Positions 17,468-24,319 of a DNA stretch of 27,552 nucleotides are shown here, one piece after another. Every line of letters starts with the position of its first letter. The first letter of the stretch is position 1. The notes beneath the pieces were generated by a model that saw only the letters and a list, made by a program, of their open reading frames with translations, was not told where the DNA came from and did not search any database. Source of the DNA: Propionibacteriaceae bacterium UBA6122 (GTDB lineage: Bacteria; Actinomycetota; Actinomycetes; Propionibacteriales; Propionibacteriaceae). The position numbers and the translations under genes are program-made. The stretch covers positions 17,720 through 45,271 of the forward strand of contig DIVW01000022.1 of assembly GCA_002428365.1 (NCBI GenBank), read 5' to 3'.

Positions 17468-17497
17468 AAGTTCCCCTACTACTACTACTGAAGTTCG
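17468..17497 (+). repeat. Right direct repeat, remnant of a menB 3' end
   Basis: This 30-bp stretch matches 16229-16255 with four TAC units in place of three. In its frame it reads K-F-P-Y-Y-Y-Y-stop, preceded by S-W-P-A, which parallels the N-W-S-K-F-P-Y-Y-Y end of MenB. It begins about 20 nt after the stop of the 258-residue gene and is not part of any complete gene, so it looks like a displaced end of an older menB copy. Confidence 0.85.
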
Positions 17498-17547
17498 GGG
17501 CGTTTGCGCAGGTGGGGACGATTTCAGGAACTGCCTACACCTGCTGG

Positions 17548-17553
17548 TACTCT
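17548..17553 (+). promoter_or_regulatory. Leaderless -10 element (TACTCT) of the GT-C gene
   Basis: TACTCT ends 6 nt before the ATG at 17560, which has no ribosome binding site. A weak -35 (TTCAGG) lies 18 nt upstream. Confidence 0.4.
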
Positions 17554-17559
17554 CCCGCC

Positions 17560-19227
17560 ATGGTTTCGGACGCCTCAGGCGCAGTCGACGCGGAGGACGT
17601 ACCCGGAAACACCCGTAGCACAAGCCTGGTTGTCCGGATTTCGCTTGCGGTGATCCTGGTCGTTGGAGCGGTGCTGCGTTTCGTAGGGCTCAGCTTCGGC
17701 TTTCCGTTTCGGACGCACCCCGACGAGTGGGCGATTGTCGATGCCGCCATGGAGATGGCCCAGCGGCATTCGTTCGAGCCGGCGACGTTCTATCGTCCGG
17801 ATCACTTCGAGATCAAACTGAACTTCCTGATCGACTCGCTCTACTCCCAAGTGCGCTACGGCCTGCCGCTGGAACTCGCCTGGGACAAGCACGAGATGGC
17901 GTTCGTGCTGATCGGCCGCGGCATCTCGGCGGCGTTCGGCGTGGGCTGTGTGTTACTGGCCTTCCTGATTGTGCGCCGGATCAACCCGATTGCCGGATTG
18001 TTCGCAGCCGGTCTGGTTGCGGTCTTCACCCCGCTGGTCATGAATGCGCACTACGCGACGCCGGAGTCACCGCAGGTCTTCTTCACCTTGCTGACGATGT
18101 ACTTCTGCATGCTGTACCTGGAGAAGCCACGGCTGTGGCCGATCCTGGCTGCGGCGGCGAGCATCGGGGTGGCGTTCTCCATCAAGTATCCGGCGATCAT
18201 CACCGCTGTGGTGATCGCCGCCGCCGTCTCAGTGGTGGCGTGGCGGCAACGAAGCTGGCGGGTGTTCTTCGGTCACGGGGCCGCCTCGGTGGGCGCGCTG
18301 ATCGCCGGCATCTTCATCATCTCGCCGGTGCTGGTTCTCGATCCCGTCCGAGTTCTGGACGAGATCGGCCGCCAAGGTGATCCCGTCCATCCGGGCGGTG
18401 ACGGCCTGGGCTGGTTGGGCAACCTCAACTTCTACGCGTTGGGCTACCTGTCTTCGGCTGGGGTTCTGCTGGTCATCGCCAGTGTGGGTGGTGCGGTGTG
18501 GGCTTTGTGGCATCGCCGGGTGGAGACGCTTCCGCTGTGGGTCGGCCTGCCGTACTGGCTGGGGTTGAGCGTGGTGGCCTTGCATTGGACTCGCTGGGGC
18601 ATGCCGATGTATCTGACCCCGCTGCTGTTCGCCGGCATCGGGATTCAGGTCTTCCTGAGCTGGATCTGGGGCTTGCGGCTCGGCGGCAACCGACCGGTTC
18701 TGGTGACGGCCCTGCGGGTCGCGGCCGTCCTGGTGGTTGGAGTTTTGGGCCTGAATCAAATCGTGGCGGCGGTCGCGGGGGTTTCCACGCTCACTGCCAA
18801 GGACACTCGGGTGGCGGGCCTGGAAGTCAACAAGAGGCTGGGGGTCAAGGCAAAGAACACCGTGGCCGAGGGCTACAGCCCGATCATCCCCGACGCACCG
18901 AAGCCCGTCTTCCGCTACTTCACCGTGAAGGACGGCCAACTCAGGCTGGTTTCGAAGAACCCGCGGGTGAAATTCCTGATCATCAGTTCGGGGTTGAAAG
19001 ATCGCTTCATGGCTGAGGCGAAGTACGTCGATGAGCAGCGCTTCTATGCCGCAGTCGACACCCAGACCACTTTCCTCGAGCAACTCACTCCGGTGGCTGG
19101 CACCGGATCAGTCTGGGAGCTGTGGAACATTCCCGAACAGATCAGCACCACGAGCCAGTACTGGCAGGGCGGGTTCACCGGCCCGGTTCTCTACTACTAC
19201 GACATCAGCGCGCTGCCGCGGGGGTAG
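17560..19227 (+). CDS. GT-C (PMT/ArnT-like) membrane glycosyltransferase
   Basis: Predicted 555-residue integral membrane protein with about eleven helices and a soluble C-terminal domain of roughly 150 residues. After the first helix it has FPFRTHPDEWAIVDAAM (HPDE at residues 53-56). This is the acidic loop of family 39-like GT-C enzymes, which move a sugar from a polyprenyl-phosphate donor to a lipid or protein on the outer face of the membrane. Further features are HYATPESPQVFFTLLTMYF and KYPAIIT, which fit the ArnT/PMT pattern. The ATG at 17560 begins a typical cytoplasmic N-terminus and sits 6 nt after TACTCT; the frame is open from 17512 but that start has no support. Donor and acceptor are unknown. 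Confidence 0.82.
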   Translation: MVSDASGAVDAEDVPGNTRSTSLVVRISLAVILVVGAVLRFVGLSFGFPFRTHPDEWAIVDAAMEMAQRHSFEPATFYRPDHFEIKLNFLIDSLYSQVRYGLPLELAWDKHEMAFVLIGRGISAAFGVGCVLLAFLIVRRINPIAGLFAAGLVAVFTPLVMNAHYATPESPQVFFTLLTMYFCMLYLEKPRLWPILAAAASIGVAFSIKYPAIITAVVIAAAVSVVAWRQRSWRVFFGHGAASVGALIAGIFIISPVLVLDPVRVLDEIGRQGDPVHPGGDGLGWLGNLNFYALGYLSSAGVLLVIASVGGAVWALWHRRVETLPLWVGLPYWLGLSVVALHWTRWGMPMYLTPLLFAGIGIQVFLSWIWGLRLGGNRPVLVTALRVAAVLVVGVLGLNQIVAAVAGVSTLTAKDTRVAGLEVNKRLGVKAKNTVAEGYSPIIPDAPKPVFRYFTVKDGQLRLVSKNPRVKFLIISSGLKDRFMAEAKYVDEQRFYAAVDTQTTFLEQLTPVAGTGSVWELWNIPEQISTTSQYWQGGFTGPVLYYYDISALPRG

Positions 19228-19305
19228 GCGGGCTGGCAGGACGACAAGCCGTCGCTGAGTAGCCAAATGGGTCTTCGGAACGGGTGAGCCGCATAGCCAG
19301 CTAGC

Positions 19306-19334
19306 TTGCATAACACGCATGCTGGTCATACGAT
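19306..19334 (+). promoter_or_regulatory. Leaderless promoter of the CPBP protease gene
   Basis: TTGCAT (-35) and TACGAT (-10) are 17 nt apart, and TACGAT ends 6 nt before the ATG at 19341. This is the clearest example in the window of a promoter that starts transcription at the start codon. Confidence 0.65.
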
Positions 19335-19340
19335 CTAGCT

Positions 19341-20345
19341 ATGTCCAGTGATTCCTCGTTCCCCGTTGCGGCCGTTACTCAAGAGGTGCCAGTCGCGACG
19401 ATCACGCGCCCCGCCTGGCGGCGGGTCTGGTGGTTCTACGGCATCGCCTTCGGCGGCGCCGCCCTGGTGGCCGTGCTGCTGTGGCTGATCGGCCCTCTGG
19501 CCGGGTCGTCGGCCACCCTGGTAACCCAACTAGGCGCGGCCCTGCTTTACATGCCCCTGCCGCTGGTGGCAGCGCTGATCGTTGATCGTCGCGATGGCCG
19601 CCCGCCATTGCTGACGACGCAGTGGCGGCAGCTGCGCGCCAACTTCTGGCCGACCCTTGGCCGCAGCGTTGGCTACGCGGTGGCGGTGATGGTGGCCGTG
19701 CTCGGGGTTGGCTTGGCCGTGAGCCTGGCAGCAAGTGCCCTGGGCCTGCCGGGTGCCGGCCACCTGGTCGGCAGCGACGCCGAGTTCACCCAGAACCTGC
19801 GGCAGATGGTGCCTGGCATCACCCCCGAAACCCAGCTGCCGGGGATCGCCGTCGTGGTGGGTGCCGGGGTGCTGAACGGCCTGCTGGCCGGGGTCACCAT
19901 CAATGCGCTGTTCGCCTTCGGCGAGGAGTACGGATGGCGGGGCTTCCTCGCCGATGAGCTGAGCCCGCTCGGCGCAGTTCGGGCCAACCTGCTCACCGGC
20001 GTGCTGTGGGGCCTGTGGCATGCGCCGATCATCATGTTGGGCCACAACTACGGTGCCGATTGGGCGATCGGAATCCCGCTAATGGTGGCTTGGACCACCC
20101 CGTTCTCGTTCCTGCTGTGGTGGGTGCGGGCTCGCACCGGATCGGTGTTGGCGCCCGCGTTCCTGCATGGTGCCTTCAACGGCACGGTCGGCTTCTTCGC
20201 TTTCATCCTGGTAGACACCAATCGGCTGGTGGCGTTGCCGGTCGGTCTGCTGCTGGCGGTGGCGCTGGCAGTGCTGGCTGCGGTGGTTTGGCGGCTGCCC
20301 GCGCGGTCGGCGGTGCCTGTTGAGGCGATCAGTCCAAGCCGATGA
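19341..20345 (+). CDS. CPBP family intramembrane metalloprotease (CAAX protease-like)
   Basis: Predicted 334-residue membrane protein with about eight helices. The family's motifs are present in order: FGEEYGWRGFLADEL (EExxxR, E195, E196 and R200), LWGLWHAPI (H227) and HGAFNG (HxxxN) near the end. These residues form the zinc-dependent active site of Rce1-like/Abi proteases. Bacterial members act in peptide processing, bacteriocin self-immunity or protein maturation; there is no bacteriocin gene nearby, so the substrate is unknown. Start at the ATG behind the strong leaderless promoter. Its last 17 nt overlap the 3' end of the convergent GNAT gene. Confidence 0.88.
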   Translation: MSSDSSFPVAAVTQEVPVATITRPAWRRVWWFYGIAFGGAALVAVLLWLIGPLAGSSATLVTQLGAALLYMPLPLVAALIVDRRDGRPPLLTTQWRQLRANFWPTLGRSVGYAVAVMVAVLGVGLAVSLAASALGLPGAGHLVGSDAEFTQNLRQMVPGITPETQLPGIAVVVGAGVLNGLLAGVTINALFAFGEEYGWRGFLADELSPLGAVRANLLTGVLWGLWHAPIIMLGHNYGADWAIGIPLMVAWTTPFSFLLWWVRARTGSVLAPAFLHGAFNGTVGFFAFILVDTNRLVALPVGLLLAVALAVLAAVVWRLPARSAVPVEAISPSR

Positions 20346-20973
20346 AGCTGCGGAACTCCGCCACCCCGGTCGCGATGATCGGGGTGCCACGGACGAAGGT
20401 CTGCGGCGTCAGCGTCCATTCCTGGCTGGGGTGCCATTCGCCCTCGCGGCGGGTTTTGCGGAAGGTGCCGTTGGGCCGATAGCCGACCTTGCGACTCACC
20501 GCATTGGAGGACGGATTGTCGGCGTAGGCGGCCGAGGTGACCTCTTCGGCGTCCAGGTGATCGAAGGCGAGGGCGCAGATCGCCTGCCGCATCGCGGTCC
20601 CGATGCCCTGGCCGTGGAACTCCTTGGCCAGCCAGGAGCCGGTCTCGCCGGTGTGGGTCACTAGGTAGTTGGTGCTGAAGAAGGCCTGGATACCGACGAG
20701 TCGGCCCTCGTGCTCCACGGCGAACTCCAGATTCCAGTGCTCCTTGTTCCAGTTGGCGCGCACCCCCCATTGGTACTGGACGTAGTTGGTCGGCAGCACC
20801 TCGGGCGACGCGTCCGTCCAGGGCATGGCAAAGGGCATCGCCTCGGGGTCGTGGATGCCGCTCAGGGCCAACTCGATCAGTTCCGGCAGCACCTCGTCGG
20901 TGATCGGACGCAGCACCAGTGGCCCGGCCTCAATCCGCAGCCCGAAGGGCGGCCAGGCATCGGTGAGTTTCAT
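20329..20973 (-). CDS. GNAT family N-acetyltransferase
   Basis: Predicted 214-residue acetyltransferase of the RimJ/RimL type, which moves acetyl from acetyl-CoA to an amine. Visible are the strand LVLRPITDE near the N-terminus, VGIQAFFSTN (residues 93-102), the acetyl-CoA loop KEFHGQGIGTAMRQA (117-131) and the ADNPSSNAVSRKVGYRPNG motif (N-x-x-S, then K-x-G-Y) of the family's last core segment. Start at ATG 20973: an upstream ATG at 20982 overlaps a TAGGAT -10 and so would not be in the transcript. Target (protein N-terminus, small molecule or antibiotic) unknown. Confidence 0.87.
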   Translation of the reverse strand: MKLTDAWPPFGLRIEAGPLVLRPITDEVLPELIELALSGIHDPEAMPFAMPWTDASPEVLPTNYVQYQWGVRANWNKEHWNLEFAVEHEGRLVGIQAFFSTNYLVTHTGETGSWLAKEFHGQGIGTAMRQAICALAFDHLDAEEVTSAAYADNPSSNAVSRKVGYRPNGTFRKTRREGEWHPSQEWTLTPQTFVRGTPIIATGVAEFRSFIGLD

Positions 20974-20980
20974 GGGGGCC

Positions 20981-21008
20981 ATCCTAAATGGGTGGCTGAG
21001 CCTGTCGA
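20981..21008 (-). promoter_or_regulatory. Promoter of the GNAT gene built on a dispersed repeat
   Basis: On the minus strand TCGACA (-35, five of six consensus bases) and TAGGAT (-10) are 16 nt apart, and the -10 ends 7 nt before the ATG at 20973. The -35 lies inside the dispersed repeat CTTCGACAGGCTCAG at 20996-21010. Confidence 0.5.
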
Positions 21009-21010
21009 AG
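20996..21010 (-). repeat. Dispersed repeat CTTCGACAGGCTCAG
   Basis: This short motif matches the end of the tandem array at 1741-1765 (cccgtcgaaggg form). From memory the same motif occurs in many copies in numerous high-GC genomes. It lies between the GNAT and HEPN genes. Confidence 0.7.
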
Positions 21011-21020
21011 TGGCCTGGGG

Positions 21021-21482
21021 CTAGTCGAAGAAGAAGCCGAGTTCGCCGATGAGGGTTGCCGCAGTACCCAGGAATCGCTGCGCGGTCTGGATTGCCTGAT
21101 CAGCTTCGGCGGCAGACCCTTGCTCTTGGAACTGCAGGGGGTACTCAATCTCATTGCGGCGACGCCGCATTGTTGAGAACTCACGAAAGCCCTGGCCGAA
21201 TTGGGCGATAAGAGCTCTCTCGACCGCGAGATGGCCGCCTGCGCTGGTGGGACGTAGTCCCTGCTGAATGAGTAGGGCGGTGGCCGCAATTCTGGCCGCG
21301 TCGTAGGCGGTGGCATAGGCGACGTCCGGTTCGATTTCGATGGCAGCTCGTGCCACCAGCAATGTTTGCTCGGCGCGCTTCAGCAGTGGCTTGCCATCAG
21401 AGGCGGCCTTGACGATTTGTTGCAGGGCGCCGCTGGCGACCAGCAACTCGATCTCAGGTTCCCCGCGGCTCCAGCGACTCAT
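21021..21482 (-). CDS. HEPN domain protein of a HEPN/MNT pair
   Basis: Predicted 153-residue all-helical protein. Helices include LVARAAIEIEPDVAYATAYDAARIAATALLIQQG, in the style of HEPN (higher eukaryote/prokaryote nucleotide-binding) proteins. The diagnostic R-x4-6-H motif is replaced by RNEIEY (R109, N110, Y114); RNxxxY is a variant I know from HEPN proteins, so RNase activity is uncertain. The ATG at 21482 has AGGG 8 nt upstream and overlaps the end of the MNT gene by 29 nt, so the two are translationally coupled. In HEPN/MNT modules the HEPN protein is the toxin and the nucleotidyltransferase is the antitoxin, which inactivates it by AMP addition to a Tyr in characterised cases. Here the assignment is by motif and neighbourhood. 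Confidence 0.8.
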   Translation of the reverse strand: MSRWSRGEPEIELLVASGALQQIVKAASDGKPLLKRAEQTLLVARAAIEIEPDVAYATAYDAARIAATALLIQQGLRPTSAGGHLAVERALIAQFGQGFREFSTMRRRRNEIEYPLQFQEQGSAAEADQAIQTAQRFLGTAATLIGELGFFFD

Positions 21483-22077
21483 GGGGATCACCCTGACGTG
21501 CGCTACTGACAATAACGAAGGCGCTAGCCCGCACCTGGGTGGAGAGTAGGTCGCCAGCGTCTGACCAGGCAGCATTGCTGCGGGTCACCGGGTTGACTGG
21601 CAAGCCGAGGCGGGCTTCGGCTCGATCGGCCGCCTGGTAGACACCGTCTCGATCGATTCCGTCCCCGATCAACAGCACGTCGATGTCTTTCGGTGGTGCG
21701 CCCGGGCTGCCGGCAAATCTTGCCGCCCAGGAGCCGAAGATGAGCGCTTGGTTGACACCGTCGATGCCGACAAACTCCTCGGCGATAACTTGCTTGGGAC
21801 CGAAGGAGAGCTCAAGGAGGCGAGCCAAAGGTTCGGCGGCCGGGTGGTGGACGTTGGCCGAAAGCATCCGGTTGCGGCCTACTGGAGTCTCGTTTACCAG
21901 GCTGGCCACCACCAATCGCTCGGCTTCGCGGTGAATTGTCGGAACTGAGGCGCCAGTCTTGCGGGCGAGGTCGGTGAGGCTGAAGCTCTCTTCGGGGTGC
22001 AAGAAGAGCCAGGTGAGTAGTTCAGCTTGCGCCCTGCTCCGGAAGAGTGGCAGAAGAGCCGGCGCGACAGTTCTCAT
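21454..22077 (-). CDS. MNT-type nucleotidyltransferase with N-terminal winged helix, antitoxin-like
   Basis: Predicted 207-residue protein of two parts. Residues about 15-72 are a winged helix-turn-helix (LLTWLFLHPEESFSLTDLARKTGASVPTIHREAERLV). Residues about 90-205 are a minimal nucleotidyltransferase: IFGSWAARFAG (G115-S116) followed by DIDVLLIGD (D131, D133), the GSx10-20DxD signature. Stop overlaps the downstream HEPN gene. The ATG at 22077 touches a perfect 22-bp palindrome, and a TATCTT -10 inside that palindrome ends 6 nt before the ATG. This strongly suggests a leaderless mRNA with autorepression through the fused DNA-binding domain. Expected role: antitoxin that modifies or sequesters the HEPN protein and regulates the operon. 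Confidence 0.87.
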   Translation of the reverse strand: MRTVAPALLPLFRSRAQAELLTWLFLHPEESFSLTDLARKTGASVPTIHREAERLVVASLVNETPVGRNRMLSANVHHPAAEPLARLLELSFGPKQVIAEEFVGIDGVNQALIFGSWAARFAGSPGAPPKDIDVLLIGDGIDRDGVYQAADRAEARLGLPVNPVTRSNAAWSDAGDLLSTQVRASAFVIVSSARQGDPHESLEPRGT

Positions 22078-22112
22078 AACTGAAAGATATCTTTCAGTTA
22101 ATGAAACGTCTA
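22078..22112 (-). promoter_or_regulatory. Palindromic operator and leaderless promoter of the MNT/HEPN operon
   Basis: Positions 22078-22099 form a perfect 22-bp palindrome with half-site AACTGAAAGAT. It abuts the start codon. The minus-strand -10 TATCTT (22084-22089) lies inside it and the -35-like TAGACG (22107-22112) is 17 nt upstream. A protein bound here would block RNA polymerase; the winged helix of the downstream gene product is the obvious candidate. Confidence 0.75.
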
Positions 22113-22123
22113 GGGTGCTCGCC

Positions 22124-22765
22124 TTACTGGGCTAGTCCGTACAGACGATCACCGGCATCACCGAGGCCGGGGACGATGTAGCCGACCTCGTTGAGCTTCT
22201 CGTCCAGGGCGGCACAAACCAGGGTGCAGGGCACGCCGATCGGGTCGACCAGCTCGCGCATCTTCTGCACCCCTTCAGGGGCGGCGATCAGGCAGATGCA
22301 GGTGATGTGATCGGCGCCACGATCCACCAGGAACTGCACGGTGCCGCCAAGGGAGCCACCAGTGGCCAGCATCGGATCCAGCACGTAGCACTGGCGTCCG
22401 GACAGATCCTTGGGCAGGCGCTCGGCATAGGTGAACGGCTGCAGGGTTTCCTCATCGCGCACCATGCCGACGAAACCGACCTCGGCGGTCGGCATCAGCC
22501 GCATCATGCCTTCCAGCATGCCCAGCCCGGCGCGCAGGATCGGCACCACCAATGGACGGGGACGGCTCAGCGCGACGCCAGTGGTGGTGGTGATCGGCGT
22601 GACCACCTGCATCGGTTCGACCCGGACCTCGCGGGTGGCCTCGTAGGCCAGCAGCATGACCAGCTCTTCAACCAGCTGCCGGAAGGTTGAGCTGGAGGTG
22701 TTTACGTCCCGCAGCAGGCTCACTTTGTGAGCAACCAAGGGGTGTTCGATCACGAGAAGTTCCAC
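22124..22765 (-). CDS. upp: Uracil phosphoribosyltransferase
   Basis: Predicted 213-residue cytoplasmic enzyme that makes UMP from uracil and PRPP in pyrimidine salvage. Signature regions are VVPILRAGLGMLEG (residues 73-86), the PRPP loop YVLDPMLATGGSLGG (127-141) and the uracil-binding end GYIVPGLGDAGDRLYG. The GTG at 22765 is chosen because the product then begins xELLVIEHPLVAH and aligns with the N-terminus of known Upp proteins, and AAGG lies 7 nt upstream. A GTG at 22753 is possible; the frame is open to 22783. It is divergent from the TadA-associated gene, with a shared 108-nt intergenic region. Length is normal. Confidence 0.95.
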   Translation of the reverse strand: MELLVIEHPLVAHKVSLLRDVNTSSSTFRQLVEELVMLLAYEATREVRVEPMQVVTPITTTTGVALSRPRPLVVPILRAGLGMLEGMMRLMPTAEVGFVGMVRDEETLQPFTYAERLPKDLSGRQCYVLDPMLATGGSLGGTVQFLVDRGADHITCICLIAAPEGVQKMRELVDPIGVPCTLVCAALDEKLNEVGYIVPGLGDAGDRLYGLAQ

Positions 22766-22873
22766 ACCGCAACCTTGGCACAACCCAAGCGGTCGGCGAA
22801 CACTTGCCCGGACTGTGCCCTACGCCCGACTTTCTGCGACTATGGAGACCCAACGGCAGGTCAGGAGGCAACG

Positions 22874-23479
22874 GTGAACACCTCAGATGAGTTCGAGTTC
22901 GAGTTGCCCGCCCGCGGCGATGACCGTCCAGGCATTGAGGATCTGGAAGAGGACGTTGTCGTCGAGGACATCGAAGAGGATGACGACGACTACCCCGAGG
23001 ATGCCACCGAAGACGATATTGACCTGGTGATCGCCCTCTACCGCGAGGACGGGGAGCCGGTCGCGATGGCGCTGGAGCTTGATCTAGCCAACGATCTGGA
23101 CGGTCTGATCACTCAGCTACGCCGTCTGCCAGGTGATGCTGGCGCGGTGGGCCTGGTCTCGGTTGGCGATGAAGTGTTTGTGATCGTACGGGTGCGCGGC
23201 AAGCACGTCCAGGTGTTCTGCTCCGATGCGGTGGCCGCTTTCGAGTGGCCGATCGTGCGCGACGTGGTCGACTTCCTTGATGCCGAACTGCCCGACGAGA
23301 ACGAGGACGGCTACCCGATCGGCGATTCCGACATCATGGCTGATGTGGGCATGCCCGCCTTCGAGCTCGAGGCGATGGCCGAGGACTATGACGAGGACTC
23401 GACCACCCTGCTGGAATTGGTGGTCAAGAAGGCTGGCTTCGCAGCTGTGTACGCCAAGGCGCTGGCCAGCTTCGAGTGA
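22874..23479 (+). CDS. TadA-associated acidic protein
   Basis: Predicted 201-residue very acidic protein. After an acidic N-terminal tract (EDLEEDVVVEDIEEDDDDYPEDATEDDID) it has a compact alpha/beta region (VIALYREDGEPVAMALELDLANDLDGLITQLRRLPGDAGAVGLVSVGDEVFVIVRVRG) and a second acidic patch (ELPDENEDGYPIGD). Proteins of this kind, called tRNA adenosine deaminase-associated proteins, are found in actinobacteria next to tadA; the molecular role is not known to me. The GTG at 22874 has a perfect AGGAGG 5 nt upstream, which excludes the longer frame from 22727. Its stop overlaps the tadA start (GTGA), so the two are coupled. Confidence 0.85.
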   Translation: MNTSDEFEFELPARGDDRPGIEDLEEDVVVEDIEEDDDDYPEDATEDDIDLVIALYREDGEPVAMALELDLANDLDGLITQLRRLPGDAGAVGLVSVGDEVFVIVRVRGKHVQVFCSDAVAAFEWPIVRDVVDFLDAELPDENEDGYPIGDSDIMADVGMPAFELEAMAEDYDEDSTTLLELVVKKAGFAAVYAKALASFE

Positions 23480-23928
23480 ACCGTTGGCGCTCGGCCATGG
23501 ATGCCGCGCTCGCCGAAGCCCGGCTGGCGCTGGACCACGGTGACGTCCCGATCGGTGCGGTAGTGGTGGACGCAGCCGGTGCGGTGATCGCGGTTGGGCA
23601 CAACGAGCGCGAGTTGCATCACGATCCGACCGCGCACGCCGAAGTGGTGGCGCTGCGCCGGGCTGCCGAGGCTCTCGGTTCTTGGCATTTAGAGGCCTGC
23701 ACTTTGGTGGTCACTCTGGAGCCGTGCACGATGTGCGCCGGAGCGGTCGTCGCCGCTCGGGTCGGCCGCCTGGTGTTCGGCGCCTACGACCCCAAAGCCG
23801 GCGCCGTCGCCTCCCTTTGGGACGTGGTGCGCGACCCGCGCCTGAACCATCGCCCCGAAGTAGTCGGCGGCATCGCCGAGCCCGAGTGCGCCGCCCTGCT
23901 CCAGGACTTCTTCGCCCAACGCCGCTGA
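23476..23928 (+). CDS. tadA: tRNA-specific adenosine deaminase
   Basis: Predicted 150-residue zinc enzyme that deaminates adenosine 34 to inosine in the anticodon of tRNA-Arg(ACG). The zinc and catalytic motifs are complete: HAEVVAL (H54, E56) and LEPCTMCAGAVV (C84, C87). GDVPIGAVVVD and VGRLVFGAYDPKAGA also match TadA. The GTG start overlaps the stop of the acidic TadA-associated gene, showing translational coupling. Length is normal for the family. A tRNA-Ser gene follows downstream, but it is not a TadA substrate by its CGA anticodon. Confidence 0.95.
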   Translation: MNRWRSAMDAALAEARLALDHGDVPIGAVVVDAAGAVIAVGHNERELHHDPTAHAEVVALRRAAEALGSWHLEACTLVVTLEPCTMCAGAVVAARVGRLVFGAYDPKAGAVASLWDVVRDPRLNHRPEVVGGIAEPECAALLQDFFAQRR

Positions 23929-23947
23929 CCCCGCCAGCGCTTGGGGA

Positions 23948-24012
23948 CTGCTCATATTGGGGACGGTTCCATTTTGCGCAGCTCTAAATGGAACCGTCCC
24001 CAATATGAGCAG
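23948..24012. repeat. 27-bp perfect inverted repeat, REP-like palindromic element
   Basis: The arms 23948-23974 and 23986-24012 are exact reverse complements around an 11-nt loop. Each arm contains GGGGACGGTTCC. A further half copy, GGGAACCGTCCCC, follows at 24018-24030. There is no T-run, so it is not a standard terminator. GGGGACGGTTCC-type palindromes are, from memory, common near REP-associated (Y1) transposases; none is in the window. Confidence 0.85.
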
Positions 24013-24070
24013 CTCACGGGAACCGTCCCCGACCAGAGGGCGCGATTGGCCCCACCCGGGCTCGGCTAGC

Positions 24071-24076
24071 TAAACT
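24071..24076 (+). promoter_or_regulatory. Probable -10 (TAAACT) of the tRNA-Ser gene
   Basis: TAAACT ends 7 nt before the first base of the tRNA, the distance expected for a transcript that starts at or near the mature 5' end. A TTGGCC lies 19 nt upstream, a long but possible -35 spacing. Confidence 0.45.
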
Positions 24077-24083
24077 CGCCCGC

Positions 24084-24168
24084 GGTGGCGTGTCTGAGCG
24101 GCCGAAAGAGCGCGCCTCGAAAGCGCGTGAGGGGCAACCCTCCGAGGGTTCAAATCCCTCCGCCACCG
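24084..24168 (+). tRNA. tRNA-Ser(CGA)
   Basis: The acceptor arms GGTGGCG (24084-24090) and CGCCACC (24161-24167) pair fully. The anticodon stem CGCGC/GCGCG encloses loop CTCGAAA with anticodon CGA at 24118-24120, which reads UCG serine codons. The T arm GAGGG-TTCAAAT-CCCTC is perfect. The long variable arm (GAGGG...CCCTC) is the class II feature expected of tRNA-Ser. The discriminator base is G, as in other tRNA-Ser. The 3' CCA is not encoded. Confidence 0.97.
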
Positions 24169-24190
24169 CCGATGGTGCTTCGGGCACCGG

Positions 24191-24225
24191 AAAGCCGGTG
24201 AACCTATAGGTGGTTCACCGGCTTT
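24191..24225 (+). terminator. Hairpin terminator after tRNA-Ser
   Basis: A 14-bp perfect stem (AAAGCCGGTGAACC and its complement) encloses a 7-nt loop, ending in TTT and a few more bases without a long T-run. It follows the tRNA by 22 nt. The symmetric A/T ends mean it could also stop transcription from the convergent aldolase operon. Confidence 0.75.
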
Positions 24226-24319
24226 GCCGTTTGATGATCACCGATGGGACGGCCAAACAGCTGGCCGTCAGGCTGGGCCGGTCCGGGCGTATCGGCTAGC
24301 CAGCGACGGTGTCGAGGAA

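Noticed and set aside
18229..19083. Minus-strand open frame of 284 codons opposite the GT-C gene
   Set aside because: It is low in hydrophobic order and rich in Q, H, R and D, as expected for an antisense shadow of a membrane protein gene.
19187..19201. Third copy of the menB-end repeat (ctactactac)
   Set aside because: Only the TAC run is shared, and it encodes a normal YYYD stretch in the GT-C protein; the AAGTTCCCC and TGAAGTTCG parts are missing.
23948..24012. Intrinsic terminator for tadA
   Set aside because: The stem is strong but no T-run follows on either strand, and the core sequence suggests a repeat element. A termination effect cannot be excluded.
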